A stretch of 64,000 bases of DNA from Datura wrightii. Lineage: Eukaryota > Streptophyta > Magnoliopsida > Solanales > Solanaceae. The notes beneath the pieces were generated by a model. It made no database searches, was not told where the DNA came from, and worked only from the letters and a program-made list of their open reading frames with translations. Shown here piece after piece: positions 34,032 through 46,527 of this stretch. The first letter of the stretch is position 1. Every line of letters begins with the position of its first letter. Both the position numbers and the translations under genes were made by a program. The stretch is taken from positions 56,540,501 through 56,604,500 of the forward strand of contig JASDFA010000003.1 in assembly GCA_035772735.1 (NCBI GenBank), given 5' to 3'.

Positions 34032-36244
34032 TGTCATGCCACACCTTAGGAGGCATGACCGACACCTAGTGCCACACTGGGTCTGAACTAGTCTAACTAG
34101 ATTGGTGCACTACGGGTGCACATTGACATCTATTTAGGAAGCCAACGAGCTATATCTCAGCTGTAAATACAGCCCCTGGACAACAAGGCCACCTGTAAAA
34201 GAAGACAGCTAACTAGAACAACACAATAACGGGGAGCCTATGCGGGCTGACAAGATCACCATGCTGTCTAGTTATAACCGACATGTAAATCAGGCGTTAA
34301 ACTATGCTATGACTGATAAGGCTGCTATCTGACAGTTAAGCAAGGCCCCACACGACCATCATAGAAAATAAAGCACACATGGGTCCCACACGGCCGTCAA
34401 CAACTAACCACAGGGAATGTACACAGACTGCAAGCCTCTAGAAGTGATATAGTGGCTGGGATAGGGCCCCGACCTACCCAAAACTGTACATTAAAAGGAA
34501 CTCCTGCCTAACTTCAACTCAGGAGGGAAGGAGCTGAATGAACTGCTGACCTCAGCTGGAGACTAGGAACGTCCCGAACCGCATCTATCTACACCTGCAG
34601 GCAAGTAAGCGCCCGAGTGGGCGTCAGTACAATATGTACCGAATATGTAAAGCAGAAAGATAATAACTTGACTGAAAACCAGAAAATATGTAGTAATCAA
34701 AAGATGGACGGTAAGGATTTATCCTGCAATGCCTGAATCATATAAATTATCTAAACAACAAGCTTATAAATGCAAATAAAACCCTAACCGGGCCCCGATA
34801 AGCCTAGAAGGTACAAACAGCATAGAAAAATCTACCTAGGCCCCCATAAACCCAAGAAAGTACAAACAAGATCCTCTATACTCATCTGACTACTAGGAAT
34901 TGTGTAAACTATAACTCAGTATGGCCCTCGCAGCCTTGGTAACAGGAACATGATACGACCCTCACAGCCTCTATAAAATGGAACATGACATGACCCTCAC
35001 AGCCTCTGTAAAATGGAACATGATACAGCCCTCACAGCCTCTGTAAATAGATCATAATATGGCCCTCAAAGACTTTGTAAATAGAACATAATATGTCCCT
35101 TACAGCCTCTGTAAATAGAACATAATACGGCCCTCACAGCCTCTGTAAAATGGAACATGATACGACCCTCACAGCCTATGTAAATAAATCATAATATGGC
35201 CCTCACGGCCTTTGTAAATAGAATATAATATGGCCCTCACAACCTCTGTAAATAGAACATAATACGTCCCTCACAGCCTCCGTAAATAGAACATAATATG
35301 GGGTGACAGTTAACTAATCAACACTCGGGTGGATCATTTTAGATAAGCTCATCAGAACAGGGATTACTATTTCATTGTTACAGACTCAATTCATTTCACA
35401 ATAGCTGACCCCAATAAGTTCATCCCGAAGTACTGCATGTATATGAGTTGTAGTAACTCGCAACAATATAACTTGCCGAAAGAAAAGCCCTACATACCTC
35501 AAGTGTAGACTTCCTGTCTAACTGGCGAGTTTCAATCTGAATTCAATAGCCCTACGCAAGTACAATCGTATTACCGAGAGAATGAGACTACTTTCAGTAC
35601 TCAATTTAGTGAAAAATATAACTTTTGATAATAATATCAATTATATTTTATCTTGACGAAATACGATCGAAAACATATAATTTCTTGAGAGTTCAGAAGG
35701 GAAAAATGCTTACTTGATACCTGTGATCGTATGAAACTAATTTGAAGCAATTCTGTCAACTCTAACTCGGTGGAGTTCCGATTCTCTGGGCGGTTTTCAA
35801 GAAACTAACTCTGTAGGAATGCTCTAGGCAAGCTTATACGCCAGTACCTGAAGTTAATCAGAGTTTGGACGGCGTTTCATAGTGTATTCGGATGAAATTT
35901 GATTATAACTCTCATGCTCTCTCACTCTATGGACGGTCTCATGTTTTCCAATTAATTTCCAATTGAAACAAGATGATTTATATATAACTTGATCAGCGGA
36001 CATAGGGTCCGTGGCATGGACCCTGTCGCGCCAATTTGGCTTCATGGCACGGAGGCCAACGCGCCAAGTGAGGTCCGTGCCACGTTGCCCCTTTGAGCAG
36101 CTGGCCCGGCCTCCTTCCTCATGGTCTCGACCCCGTGCTCGCTCGACCTCTTCCTGAGAACTCTCTCGTATTTATTGAACTCTAAAACTCTTAGCTAACA
36201 CATACGTACACCGACTAAACGTTAGAAATTTACGGGGTGTAACA
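34032..36244 (-). repeat. 3' LTR of element G
   Basis: TGTCATGCCACACCTTAGG...GGGGTGTAACA. It contains a minisatellite of about ten copies of a 38-40 bp unit, CCCTCACAGCCTCTGTAAAT-AGAACATAATATGG (34917-35305). The ORF at 35854-36045 is not conserved as a gene. Confidence 0.88.
34917..35305. repeat. Minisatellite in element G 3' LTR
   Basis: There are about ten imperfect tandem copies of a 38-40 bp unit with the core CCCTCACAGCCTCTGTAAAT. The paired LTR has a shorter array at 42398-42711, with about eight copies. Confidence 0.85.
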
Positions 36245-36277
36245 TCCTCCCCCCTTAGGACCATTCGTCCTCGAATG
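36245..36277 (-). other. Hairpin and polypurine tract of element G
   Basis: On the reverse strand CATTCG-AGGA-CGAATG (36262-36277) is a perfect 6-bp stem with an AGGA loop. CCTAAGGGGGGAGGA then leads to the LTR start TGTTACACCCC. Confidence 0.8.
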
Positions 36278-36510
36278 TCCACTTAAGTTTACTGGAGTCT
36301 GACTCTTTAACTGCTATTTTTGGAAAATTTCGACAGAGTCTCCCCTGTAATATGGACTAACTAAAAAATCCTGAAACACAGAAAAGTCCAATACAGGTAC
36401 ATCATATGACACTATAAGAACTCTTGCACAATAGGAAGATAGTCAACTGAGCAGTGATAACATAAATCATGGACAATAGCTGAAACAACGACTCTACCTT
36501 AACTGTATAA

Positions 36511-36819
36511 TCAGAAATAATCCTGGAACAACTGAGGGTATCTAGATTTCATGTCATCCTCGGCTTCCCAGGTCATTTCTTCTTTGTTTATGTTTCTCCA
36601 CAAAACTTTAACGAAGGCAACATCCTTGGTTTTCAATCTGCGAACTTGCCGATCTAATATGGCTACAGGAACTTCTTCATAGGCTAACTCCTCAGTAACT
36701 TGGATATCCTCGACTGGTACAACATGGGAAGGATTCCCTATACATTTCCGTAACATTGATACATGAAAGACTGGGTGAACAGACTCTAATTCTGAAGGCA
36801 AATCTAACTCGTATGCCAC
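36511..36819 (-). pseudogene. Element G chromodomain end of pol
   Basis: This open frame holds the integrase tail (AYELDLPSELESVHPVFHVS, MLRKCIGNPSHVVP) and a chromodomain-like module (PVAILDRQVRRLKTKDVAFV, KVLWRNINKEEMTWEAEDDM). Chromodomains at this place are typical of chromoviruses and are thought to bind histone marks during integration. It is separated from the rest of integrase by stops. Confidence 0.85.
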
Positions 36820-38083
36820 CTAGCCTATTCTTCAAAGGATCTGGTATGGCCCAATAAACCTTGGGCTAAGTTTGCCTTTCTTTCCGAACCTCATTACGCC
36901 CTTCGTCAGCGATACCTTAAGGAATACCCATTCGCCAATATTAAACTCTAAGTCTCTTTGACGAACATCGGAATAGGACTTTTGACAACTCTAGGCTGTC
37001 CACAAGCGTTCTCTGATAAGCTTTACCTTTTCATCTGACTGGTGGATCATATCTGTCCCAACTAGTACTAATTCTCCCACCTCAAACCAACCAACTGGGG
37101 ACCTACACTTCCACCCATATAACGCCTCATATGGTGCCATCTGAATTGCCGAATGATAAGTGTTATTATAGGAAAAGTCAATGAGGGGTAAGTGTTCATC
37201 CCAGCTGCCCCCAAAGTCTAGCACACACACCCGTAATATGTCCTCGAGTGTCTGAATCGTATGTTCTGCCTTCCCATCTGTCTAAGGATGAAATGTCGTA
37301 CTCATATTAACCTGCGTCCCCAAACCTCTCTGAAACTACTGCTAGAATCTAGCTGTAAATTGTGCTCCTCTGTCAACAAGTGATAGATACAGGGACACCG
37401 TGTAGTCTAACTGTTTCTCTGATATACAACTCGGCATAGTCCTCAGCTGAAAATGTGGTTCTGACTGGTAGGAAGTGAGCTGACTTCGTCAATCTATCAA
37501 CAATAACCCAAATGGAGTCAAATCTGCGCTTGGTACGGGGTAATCCTGTCACAAAATCCATGTTAATTGCTTCCCATTTCCACATAGGCACCACTATCTC
37601 CTGAGTTAGGCCGCCGAGTTTCTGATGTTTTGCCTTCACCTGCTGACAATTAGGACACTATGCTACAAACTCAGCGACATTCCTTTTCATTCCAGGACAC
37701 CAATATCTCTCTTTTATGTCATGGTACATCTTTGTTGAACCTGGATGAAGAGAATAGCGAGAATGGTGTACCTCTGCCATAATCTGCTGACGGAGTCTTG
37801 CTACATCTTGGACACAAAGGCGACCACTGTACCTCAAAATCCCATCGCCGGCTACCTCAAAGACTGATATCTCACCCTGCTGCACTCTATCTCTAAGTTG
37901 TGTAAAATAGGAATCTTCATATTGCCGCTCCTTTACTTCTACAACCAGGGACGATACTGCTGTATTTTGAATTATGGCTTCTGTGCCCCTCATATCGACT
38001 ACCCGAATAGCTAAACTAGCTAAACGGTGCAATTCTCGAGCCATCTCCCGCTGTTCTGGCCTCAGGTATGCTAGACTTCCCAT
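36820..38083 (-). pseudogene. Element G integrase
   Basis: Two open stretches, 37658-38083 and 37373-37639, are followed by 36991-37230. The zinc-binding H2C2 region is seen as HHSRYSLHPGSTKMYHDI with CPGMKRNVAEFVA; the following Cys pair is partly lost at a TAG. The catalytic core reads WEAINMDFVTGLPRTKRRFD and SIWVIVDRLTKSAHFLPVR (first Asp in MDFVTGLP). YNNTYHSAIQMAPYEALYGW marks the core end. Stops and frameshifts make it inactive. Confidence 0.88.
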
Positions 38084-38086
38084 AGA

Positions 38087-38659
38087 TCAACGGCTAAGAG
38101 CGTCCGCCACAATATTAGCTTTCCTTGGGTGGTATAAGATGTTCACACCATAGTCTTTCAACAATTCTAACCATCGACATTGTCGCAAGTTCAGTTCCCT
38201 CAGTGTAAAAATGTACTGAAGACTTTTATGGTCGGTAAAAATATCCACATGCACCCCATACAAGTAATGCCTCCATATCTTTAAGGCGTGAATTACTGCA
38301 GCCAACTCTAAATCATGAGTGGGCTAGTTCTTTTCATGTTTTCTCAGCTGCCTCGAAGCATAGGCAATTACCTCACTATGCTGCATCAAAACACATCCTA
38401 ACCCAACACTCGAAGCATCATAATATACTGCATAACCTTCTAAACCTTCCGGCAAAGCTAACACTGGTGCTAAGGTCAACCTGTTTTTCAATTCCTGGAA
38501 ACTCTGCTCGCAGGCTTCGGTCCACTGAAACTTGGCTGCTTTTTGAGTCAACTTAGTCAACGGCGTGACAAAGTAGAAAACCCTTCCACGTACCTTCTGT
38601 AATACCCAGCTAATCCCAAGAAACTGCACCTCTGTCGGAGTCATAGGCCTACGCCACAT
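38087..38659 (-). pseudogene. Element G RNase H
   Basis: Frame 38324-38659 has the RT connection and RNase H start (FQWTEACEQSFQELKNRLT, YAVYYDASSVGLGCVLMQ, VIAYASRQLRKHEKN). The first acidic residue lies in YYDAS. Frame 38087-38305 continues with AAVIHALKIWRHYLYGVHVD, IFTDHKSLQYIFT and NIVADALSR. A TAG separates the two. Confidence 0.9.
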
Positions 38660-38683
38660 TTTTACTGCCTAATTTTCTGCGAA

Positions 38684-39259
38684 TCAACCTGAATACCAGC
38701 CTCTGATACAATATGGCCCAAAAAAAACTACAGAATTCAACCAGAACTCGTATTTAGAGAGTTTTGCATAGAACTGGCGGTCTCTGAGGATCTGAAGTAC
38801 TGTTCGCAAATGATCTTTATGTTTTGTCTCCGAGTGAGAGTAGACAAAAATATCATCAATGAACACTATTATAAACAGATCTAAATATGGTCTGAAGGTG
38901 CTATTCATTAAGTTCATGAACACTGCTGGCGCATTAGTCAACTCGAAAGACATAACAAGAAACTCAAAGTGACCATACATGGTCCTAAAAGCTGTTTTTG
39001 GGATATCTCTCTCCCGTACTCGAACCTGGTGGTACTCGGATCTCAAATTAATCTTAGAGAAGTATCTTTCCCCTTGTAGCTGATCAAACAAGTCATCTAT
39101 TCTGGGAAGTGGATACTTATTTTTGATAGTGACCTTATTTAACTGTTTGTAATCTATACACATACGGAGGGATCCATCTTTCATTCTCACGAACAAGACT
39201 GGCGCACCCCACGGCCAAGTACTGGGCTTGATGAAACCTTTATCTAACAGATCTTTCAA
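38684..39259 (-). pseudogene. Element G reverse transcriptase
   Basis: This 191-codon frame includes KDGSLRMCIDYKQLNKVTIK, YPLPRIDDLFDQLQGERYFS, TAFRTMYGHFEFLVMSFELT and the catalytic box IVFIDDIFVYS. The usual FGLTNAP reads FELTNAP and INLRSEYHQV replaces the common IDLRSGYHQ, so key positions have changed. It is preceded by a TAG that splits it from the protease part. Confidence 0.92.
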
Positions 39260-39920
39260 CTACTCTTTTAATTTTCTAAGCTCTGCAGGTGCCATTCTAT
39301 ATGGAGGGATAGATATAGGCTGAGTATCTGGTAACAGGTCTATGGAAAAATCTATTTCCCGTTCTGGGGGAATACCAAGAAGTTCATCTGGAAACACATC
39401 CGAGAATTCATTAACAACTGGAATTGACTGGAGAGTTGTGGATTCTGCTTGCACATTTTGAACCTTGAAAATATGATAGATACAATCTTTTGCTATTAAC
39501 TTTCTCGCTCGAAGATAGGATATAAACTTACCCTTCGGCATAGCTGTATTACCTCTCCATTCACGTACAACCTCTCCTGGGAAATGAAACCGGACGGTTC
39601 TGTTCCAACATTCTACCGTGGCACACGGTGCCAACCAGTCCATCCCCATAATCACATCAAAATCAACCATTTCTAACTCTACTAAATCTGCTGAGGTCTG
39701 GTGACCAACAACCTCTATTGTACAGCCCCGATAAATTCTCCTAGCAATAATAGAGTCACCAACCGGGGTAGATACTGGAAAGGGTCACCGAAGTAATTCT
39801 GGTGCTATATTAAACTTCAGAGCTACTAATGGAGTAACATATGATAGGATAGATCTCGGATCTATTAAGGCATAAATTGAGTATGAAAAGACATATAATG
39901 TACCTGTCACGACATCTGGC
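39260..39920 (-). pseudogene. Element G protease and RT N-terminal linker
   Basis: The aspartic protease active-site text reads ALIDPRSILSYVTP at about 39850-39890, where relatives have DPGST, so the Gly is lost. It continues into SADLVELEMVDFDVIMGMDW at about 39650-39700. The open frame 39260-39670 then covers WLAPCATVECWNRTVRFHFP and EFSDVFPDELLGIPPEREID, the standard link into RT. Confidence 0.85.
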
Positions 39921-40089
39921 GACGTCTCTGATTTCTGTCGCCCTGGTAATGCATATGTGCGGTCCTGGCTGCTACCTGACCTAGATACCCCTGACCTACC
40001 TTGGCCTCTGCCGGATGGAGCTGAGGGCCTACGCCCTGCTGGAGGTGCTGGTGTATACGAACCTGCTGAAGATCCACCCTGCTGGTCCT

Positions 40090-41320
40090 AACCGCCTCAA
40101 CGTCTAGTCGGGCAGTCCCTCATCATGTGTCCCTCCTGCCCGTAGGTATAACAGGCATTAGAACCATATCTGCACCTCCCCAGGTGCCGGTTATGATAAG
40201 TACTGCATCGGGGTATCACTGACTCAGCCTGATCCGACCCCCTCCACTGCTGCGAGCATAACACTGTGAACTTTTGTCGGGGCTTGACTGCCTCCGATGA
40301 TCTGATCTGCTGTCCTGTTGTTGCTGAAATGGGGGCCTAGGTGGCCTACCTGAGACGCGGAGCCTAGGCCCGCCTTGAAAATCTGCCTGAAAATCCACGT
40401 GTCTAGCCCTCCGATGCTGCTCCTGACTTGACCTCTCCATAACATACCGGTGCTGTCTGAGCTCCTCTATACTCTGAGCGAAGGCCTGGATCCGTGAAAT
40501 GTCCATGTCTTCCTACAAGGTGGCTGTAATACAAGATTCTACATAGTCTGGCGCAAGCCTCATTATAAACCGGTGTACCCTGGCTGGCATAGTGTCAACA
40601 AACAAAGGTGCATACCTGGCTGGGGAATCAAATCTCAACGCATACTCTTTGACACTCATTCGACCCTACTCTAGATGCAAGAACTGCACCACTCTAGCCT
40701 TCCGAACCTCTTGGGGTAGATAATGATCTATAAAGGCCTCAGAAAACACGGTCCATGTAAGTGGAGGCGCATCTTTACCGCGGGATCTCTCCCAATTCTC
40801 ATACCACAGAACCACTACATCCCGCAATCTGAATACTGCCAGCTCAACTGACTCAGTAGACAAGGCATGCATAACCCTAAATATCCTCTACAGCTTATCT
40901 ATAAAATTCTGAGGATCCTCTTTGCGATCTGTCCTTGTAAACTGTGGGGGACTCAAGGCTAGGAATTCACAAACTCTCGAACAGCCAGGCCCCTCAGCAG
41001 GCTCAATGGCAATTGGTGCTACCGGCTGAGCCTGACACTGGGCAACCTTCATTTGTACCAACATATGAAATACACCACTGAGCTCTTGATTGGATGGCAT
41101 AGGAATAGCTGGGGGTGGTTTTGGTATATCTGCCCCCTAGTGGGCTCCGAATGTGGTGGTGAATGCAGGGGGGATCGAGGTGGTGGCCCCTGTTGCCCTC
41201 AGATCGGGTTGACTCTTCCTGGGGCCCCTTACTGGTGCCCTCTCCTGCGGCGACATCCAGCTCTCGTCCAGTCGTAGTCTGCCGTGTATCTGGCATTTCT
41301 CTGCAGACAAATAGGATCAC
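40090..41320 (-). pseudogene. gag: Element G gag
   Basis: The start is MPDTRQTTTGRELDVAAG at about 41297, followed by a frameshift. The gag domain covers frames 40888-41100 (CSRVCEFLALSPPQF, DPQNFIDKL), 40666-40872 (FRLRDVVVLWYENWERSRG, FSEAFIDHYLPQEVRKARVV) and beyond (RMSVKEYALRF). Frame 40216-40506 is the Gln/Arg-rich region. A zinc knuckle at about 40112-40154 reads CYTYGQEGHMMRDC, with the second Cys changed to Tyr. Three TAGs replace Gln codons in conserved places. Confidence 0.85.
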
Positions 41321-41492
41321 ATAAGCTCAAGAAGTCACCCTATTCAACACGGCTCTATGGAACAACTGGAGGAGAAGAAGAGTAACCACACTATTATGCC
41401 CTGCAACCTCCTGCCTATAGGATGTGGAGCACAACACACCCATAGACAAGACTCTAATTGGCATTGCTTGCAGAATCCCTGGGATACGACCT

Positions 41493-41504
41493 GCTCTGAT
41501 ACCA
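41493..41504 (-). other. Primer binding site of element G
   Basis: Reverse complement TGGTATCAGAGC is intact and four bases inside the LTR edge at 41509. The region 41321-41492 is the non-coding leader. Confidence 0.92.
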
Positions 41505-41508
41505 AGTT

Positions 41509-43177
41509 TGTCATACTACACCTTAGGAGGCATGACCAACACCTAGTGCCACACTGGGTCTGAACTAGTCTAACTGGATTGGTGCACTACAGGTGCACAT
41601 TGACATCTATTCAGGAAACCAATGAGCTATATCTCGGTTGTAGATGTAGCTCCTGGCCGACAAGGCCACCTGTAAAAAAAGAAAACTAACCAGAACAACA
41701 CAATAATGGGGAGCCTATGCGGGCCAATAAGACCACCATGATGTCTAGTTATAGCCGACATGTAAATCAGGCGCTAAACTATGCTATGGCCGATAAGGCC
41801 GCTATTCAAAAGTTAAGCAAGGCCCCACATGACCATCACAGGAAATAAAGTACATATGGGCCCCACACAACCATCAACAACTAACCACAGGGAATGTACA
41901 CAGACTGCAAGCCTCTAGAAGTGATATAGTGGCTGGGATAGGGCCTTGACCTACCCAAAACTGTACATCAAAAGGAAGTCTTGCCTAACTTCAACTCCAG
42001 AGGGAAGGAGCTGAATGAAATGCTGACCTCAGCTGGAGACTAGGAACACCCCGAACCGCATCTATCTACACCTGCAGGCAAGTAATGCAGCGCTCGAGTG
42101 GGCGTCAGTACAACATATACCGAATATGTAAAGCAGAAAGATAATAACTTGACTGAAAAATGGTAAATATGTAGTAATCAAAAGAGGGAGGGCAAGGATT
42201 TATCCTGCAATGCCTGAATCATCTAAATTATCTAAACAACAAGCTTATAAATACAAACAAAAACCTAACCGAGCCTCCATAAGCTTGGAAGGTACAAACA
42301 GCATAGAAAAATCTACCTGGGCCCCCATAAACCCAAGCAAGTACAAACAAGATCCTCTATACTCATCTGACTACTAGGAATTGTGTAAACTGTAACTCAG
42401 TACGACCCTTACAGCCTCGGTAACAGGAACATGATACGTACCTCACAGCCTCTATAAATATATCATAATATGCCCTCACAGCCTTTGTAAATAGAACATA
42501 ATATGGCCCTCACAGCCTCTGTAAATAGAATATAATACGGCCCTCACAGCCTCTGTAAAATGAAATATAATACCACCCTCACAACCTATGTAAATAGATC
42601 ATAAATATGGCTCTCACGTACTTTGTAAATAGAATATAATATGGCCCTCACAGCCTTTGCAAATAGAACATAATACGGCCTTCACAACCTCTGTAAATAG
42701 AACATAATATGGGGTGACAGTTTACTAGTCGACACTCGGGTGGATCATTTTATATATGGTCTTTAGAATAGGGATTACTATTTCATTGTTACAGACTCAA
42801 TTCATTTCACAACAGCTGACCCCAATAAGTTCATCCTGAAGTACTGTAGGTATATGAGTCGTAGTAAATCGCAACAACATGACTTGCCGAAAGAAAAGCC
42901 CTACATACCTCAAGTGTCGACTTCCTATCTAACTGGCGAGTTTCAATCTGAATTCAATAGCCCTATGTAAGTACAATCGTATTACCGGGAGAACGAGACT
43001 AGTTTCAGTACTCAATTCAATGAAAAAGATAACTTTTGATAATAATATCAATTATATTTCAGCTTGACGAAATACAATAAAAAACATATAATTTTCCGAG
43101 AGTTCAGAAGTGAGAAATGCTTACTTGAAGCCTGTGATCGTATAGAAACTAATTCGAAGCAATTCTGTGAACTCTAA
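41509..43177 (-). repeat. 5' LTR of element G, first part
   Basis: TGTCATACTACACCTTAGG matches the left LTR start. The minisatellite is at 42398-42711. The LTR is cut by B2 at 43177 and resumes at 53070. The pre-insertion sequence AACTCTAACTCGG is preserved in the other LTR at about 35758. Confidence 0.9.
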
Positions 43178-44605
43178 TGTTCGGTTGGTTATATGGGTAT
43201 CTAAACCGACACACAAGTGCACGTGGTCAAACAAGTAGTAAGTGGCTCAAGTAAGCCAAGTATCGATCCAAGGAGACTCAGGATAAGTGAAAAAATTCTT
43301 AAGTATACTATATTCTATCTCACTTCTAAATATGCTGACAACAACGTAACCAACAATTGAAAAGTTTGTTTTATAAATTATGTACTAAAACTACTAACAA
43401 TTATTTACTTTGAATTTAAACTATGGTTATGAGCATGCCAAGGTTAAGAACATGTAATGAACTTGATTATAATCATAAATTGGTTAATCTTTCTCTTCCA
43501 GTTGCTAGCCAAGAACATTAGCCAAGAGATTAAAACTCTCGTATTTAATCTCACTTAAGAATCATAAACCATCCGTCTACATTTCTGTGATCAAATGCAA
43601 TTCATGACCTAGCAATACAATTCCGGTTCCTAAATTGACTAATACGGCTTTCAAGTATATTTCTATCAGGAAAGCACATCAAAACTCAATTTTCCCAAAT
43701 CAAGTTAAGAACAATACCCTATCAATTCACAACTTTCCAATTTCGTGCTCTCTCGAGTGAAATCGGACTTTTTAGATATACATTAATGTCGGCCACACAC
43801 CAATGCAGTAGAAACAAGAATTAATAGAACAACATGGAAGAAGAAGATGAAAAACCATATAATTCAATAATCAAAATTCATCACAAATGTTCATAACCTC
43901 AGCAAGGAAGGGAATTAGCCACTCATTTGTGGATTAATCATCCTAAAACAAGTGTTAATCATACAAACAATTGAGTTAAAGAAGAAAGAAAGAGAGAAAA
44001 AACCCTGAACTTTTCGTCCCTCAACTGCCTGTAACCCACGTCCTTGCCCCACCAAGTCTGAATTATGAAAAATAAGCCTAAGTGTTCTATTTATACTAAT
44101 GAGAATTTTTCCCGGAATAACAAGCAACGTGTCACGGAGTGCATCGCGGAGCACTGCCTCTGTGACACGGCGTGGGCGCGGACCCTCACTGGAAATTTGG
44201 GGTCCAGGAATAAAGCTTCAACGTGGCACGGCATGCAACGCTGAGGCTTGCCTCCGTGCCACGGAGCTGTCGCGAGGCTCCACTGGAATTTGACTAATAT
44301 TTCACCCTCCAGGCAGAGTGCCTCCGCGATGGCAGCGTGCCACGGCTCCATCGCGGAGCCCCTTTATATTGTGCAGTCCAATGCCTTTTTCGTGCTCGAA
44401 TCCAAGTCCAACTCCGATATTGTTCCAACATGCATTTTAGCTCCTCAAAATCACATTTTACCTACAAAACAATGCTAATCATGTTGGTTAGTATAAATTC
44501 ACATTTTATTACCAATTGCATGAAAATGTATACACATTGCTAGATAAACAAGGAGAAACTGATACGTTTGAGTATCACTTGGGCATATAAATCTGCCCAA
44601 GATCA
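43178..44605 (-). repeat. 3' LTR of B2
   Basis: TGTTCGGTTGG...AAGATCA. Reverse-strand TATA box at 44088-44096, GTGTCACGGAG inverted repeat at about 44129-44170, and tip hairpin CTTGGGCA/TGCCCAAG at 44578-44601. Confidence 0.93.
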
Positions 44606-46527
44606 CTTAACCCACACTTAAATCCTTGTTCGTCCTCGAACAACAAACACACAATTCATGCAAATTACATCCCAACCTTAGCCACTATGGTGCGACAATT
44701 TAAGCTACGGTCATACCGATCATTCAATATTGCAAATCATCAAGAAAACATGCATGGTCTTAACAATGCAATGACCTTTAATACATCAGGACTTCCTAGA
44801 CTTTAAGAATCGACTCTCGACATTGGCAAACTCATGCAAATCAGCTAATCAAGATATCCGACACGAAAATCAATCTTTCATCAAGCATGTGCCCTCACAA
44901 CTCAAGAGAATCTTCCCCTTTTTGCTCATGTGACACACAAACATTCAAGTAGGGACATGTAAAAATTAATTTCACTCTCTCTCCCAAAAGAATTCACATG
45001 CATCATGTCATGACCCATAAGCTTGCCCTTAGTGTATTACTCCACTAACATAAAGAAATGAAATGTAAGATCACGTAGGACTTTAATGGGTTGTAATGGA
45101 AGCTACAGAACTAGTACATATTGGATTAGCCAATAATACCCACTAGCATCCTTAAGCGCCTTTTCAACACATTTCCATCAACTCATGGACATTGTTTCTC
45201 TCTCTTTTTTTTTTCATCATCCCATTCATGATGGTTTACTTTCGTATGGCCCATTTCACCAAGCACACTTAACATGAAGACAAAGGTTTTTCATGCACCT
45301 TCATTATCATTTAATTATAGCAAGTGCACCTTCACCCTTTTCCTTTTCTTTCCTCACTCTGCTTTTCTTTTTCTTTTCACCATTCTCACTCTTTGATACT
45401 TTGGGAAAATTATTTTCTTTTCTTAAGCACTTAAGAGTTTTGTATAGACTTTACGGCTAATGAAAAGAAAGAATTAAGCTCAGTTTAAGCTTTTTGGACA
45501 AAAGAAAGAAATAATAGGCTAAAGGCTCAACGGGCTGACTAGGGTATACAATCACATAAAGAGGGGAGTATGACAAGAAAAAAATAGAAACTCTCGGTTA
45601 AAGCAAAGAAATGCCTACATCCTTTCCAACAACACACCTCCTTCATTTCGTTTTGTACACACACCAGGCAAGTTCTAGACACTTCACAATAGCATGGAAT
45701 AACAATACCTCACTTCACACTTCATGCACATGCTCGACTCAAGATGCATTCACAGACTCTTTAATTAGCCAATTACATGAATTCAAAATTAAGCCTCAAT
45801 CACACCGAATCAAATTTTACAGCCTAGGTATCTCAACATATTTACAAAATTGCATGCTTTCATACGAATCACTTTTGCATTTTGAATATCAAGTACAACA
45901 CGCAACCAACATTTCACAACCATATAGTAACTACAGGTTCCGTGATGTAATCCACCAAAGAAAAAACTGAAAATAAATTAAAATCACTACTCCTACCGAC
46001 TACATTTCCCTTAAGACGGTCGTCATCCATCCATCATAGGGAACGGTCACTAACTATGACGTCGGTTCAATGGGACTATTCTCGGTAAAAGAACTGAAAA
46101 CAAACTCCGAGAAATCCAAAAAAATAAAAATTGAAAAATTTTGCAACACACCGATCATTTCGATGGAAAAATTATTTACAAAATATTTTTATATGAACAA
46201 AATATTTTCGCAAATTTTTTTTTTAAAATATCGATCATTTCGATAGAGAAAAAAAATAAATTAAGAAAATATTTACAAAATTTTTACAGACTTAGCTGGC
46301 AACAACAACATTCCACAACACACATCAATACCACAAATATGTACAGATACAGAACAGTTTGCAATTCACAATCACAGGGAAACATACATACAAAACAGAG
46401 GAAAGCATACAAGCAAACCAGCCCAGCCCCAGCACCTAACTACTCCCCACCCCACACTTAAATCGAACACTGTCCCCGGTGTTCACAAAAATTAAAAATC
46501 ACACAATTGGGTGGTGGAACTCCCTGA
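44606..46527 (-). other. B2 3' spacer with hairpin and polypurine tract
   Basis: TTGTTCGTCCTCGAACAA (44626-44643) is the AGGA-loop hairpin read on the reverse strand, next to the purine tract at 44606-44620. The rest is non-coding and parallel to 11756-13659 in B1. The ORF at 45611-45970 is broken in B1 and I reject it as a gene. Confidence 0.7.
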
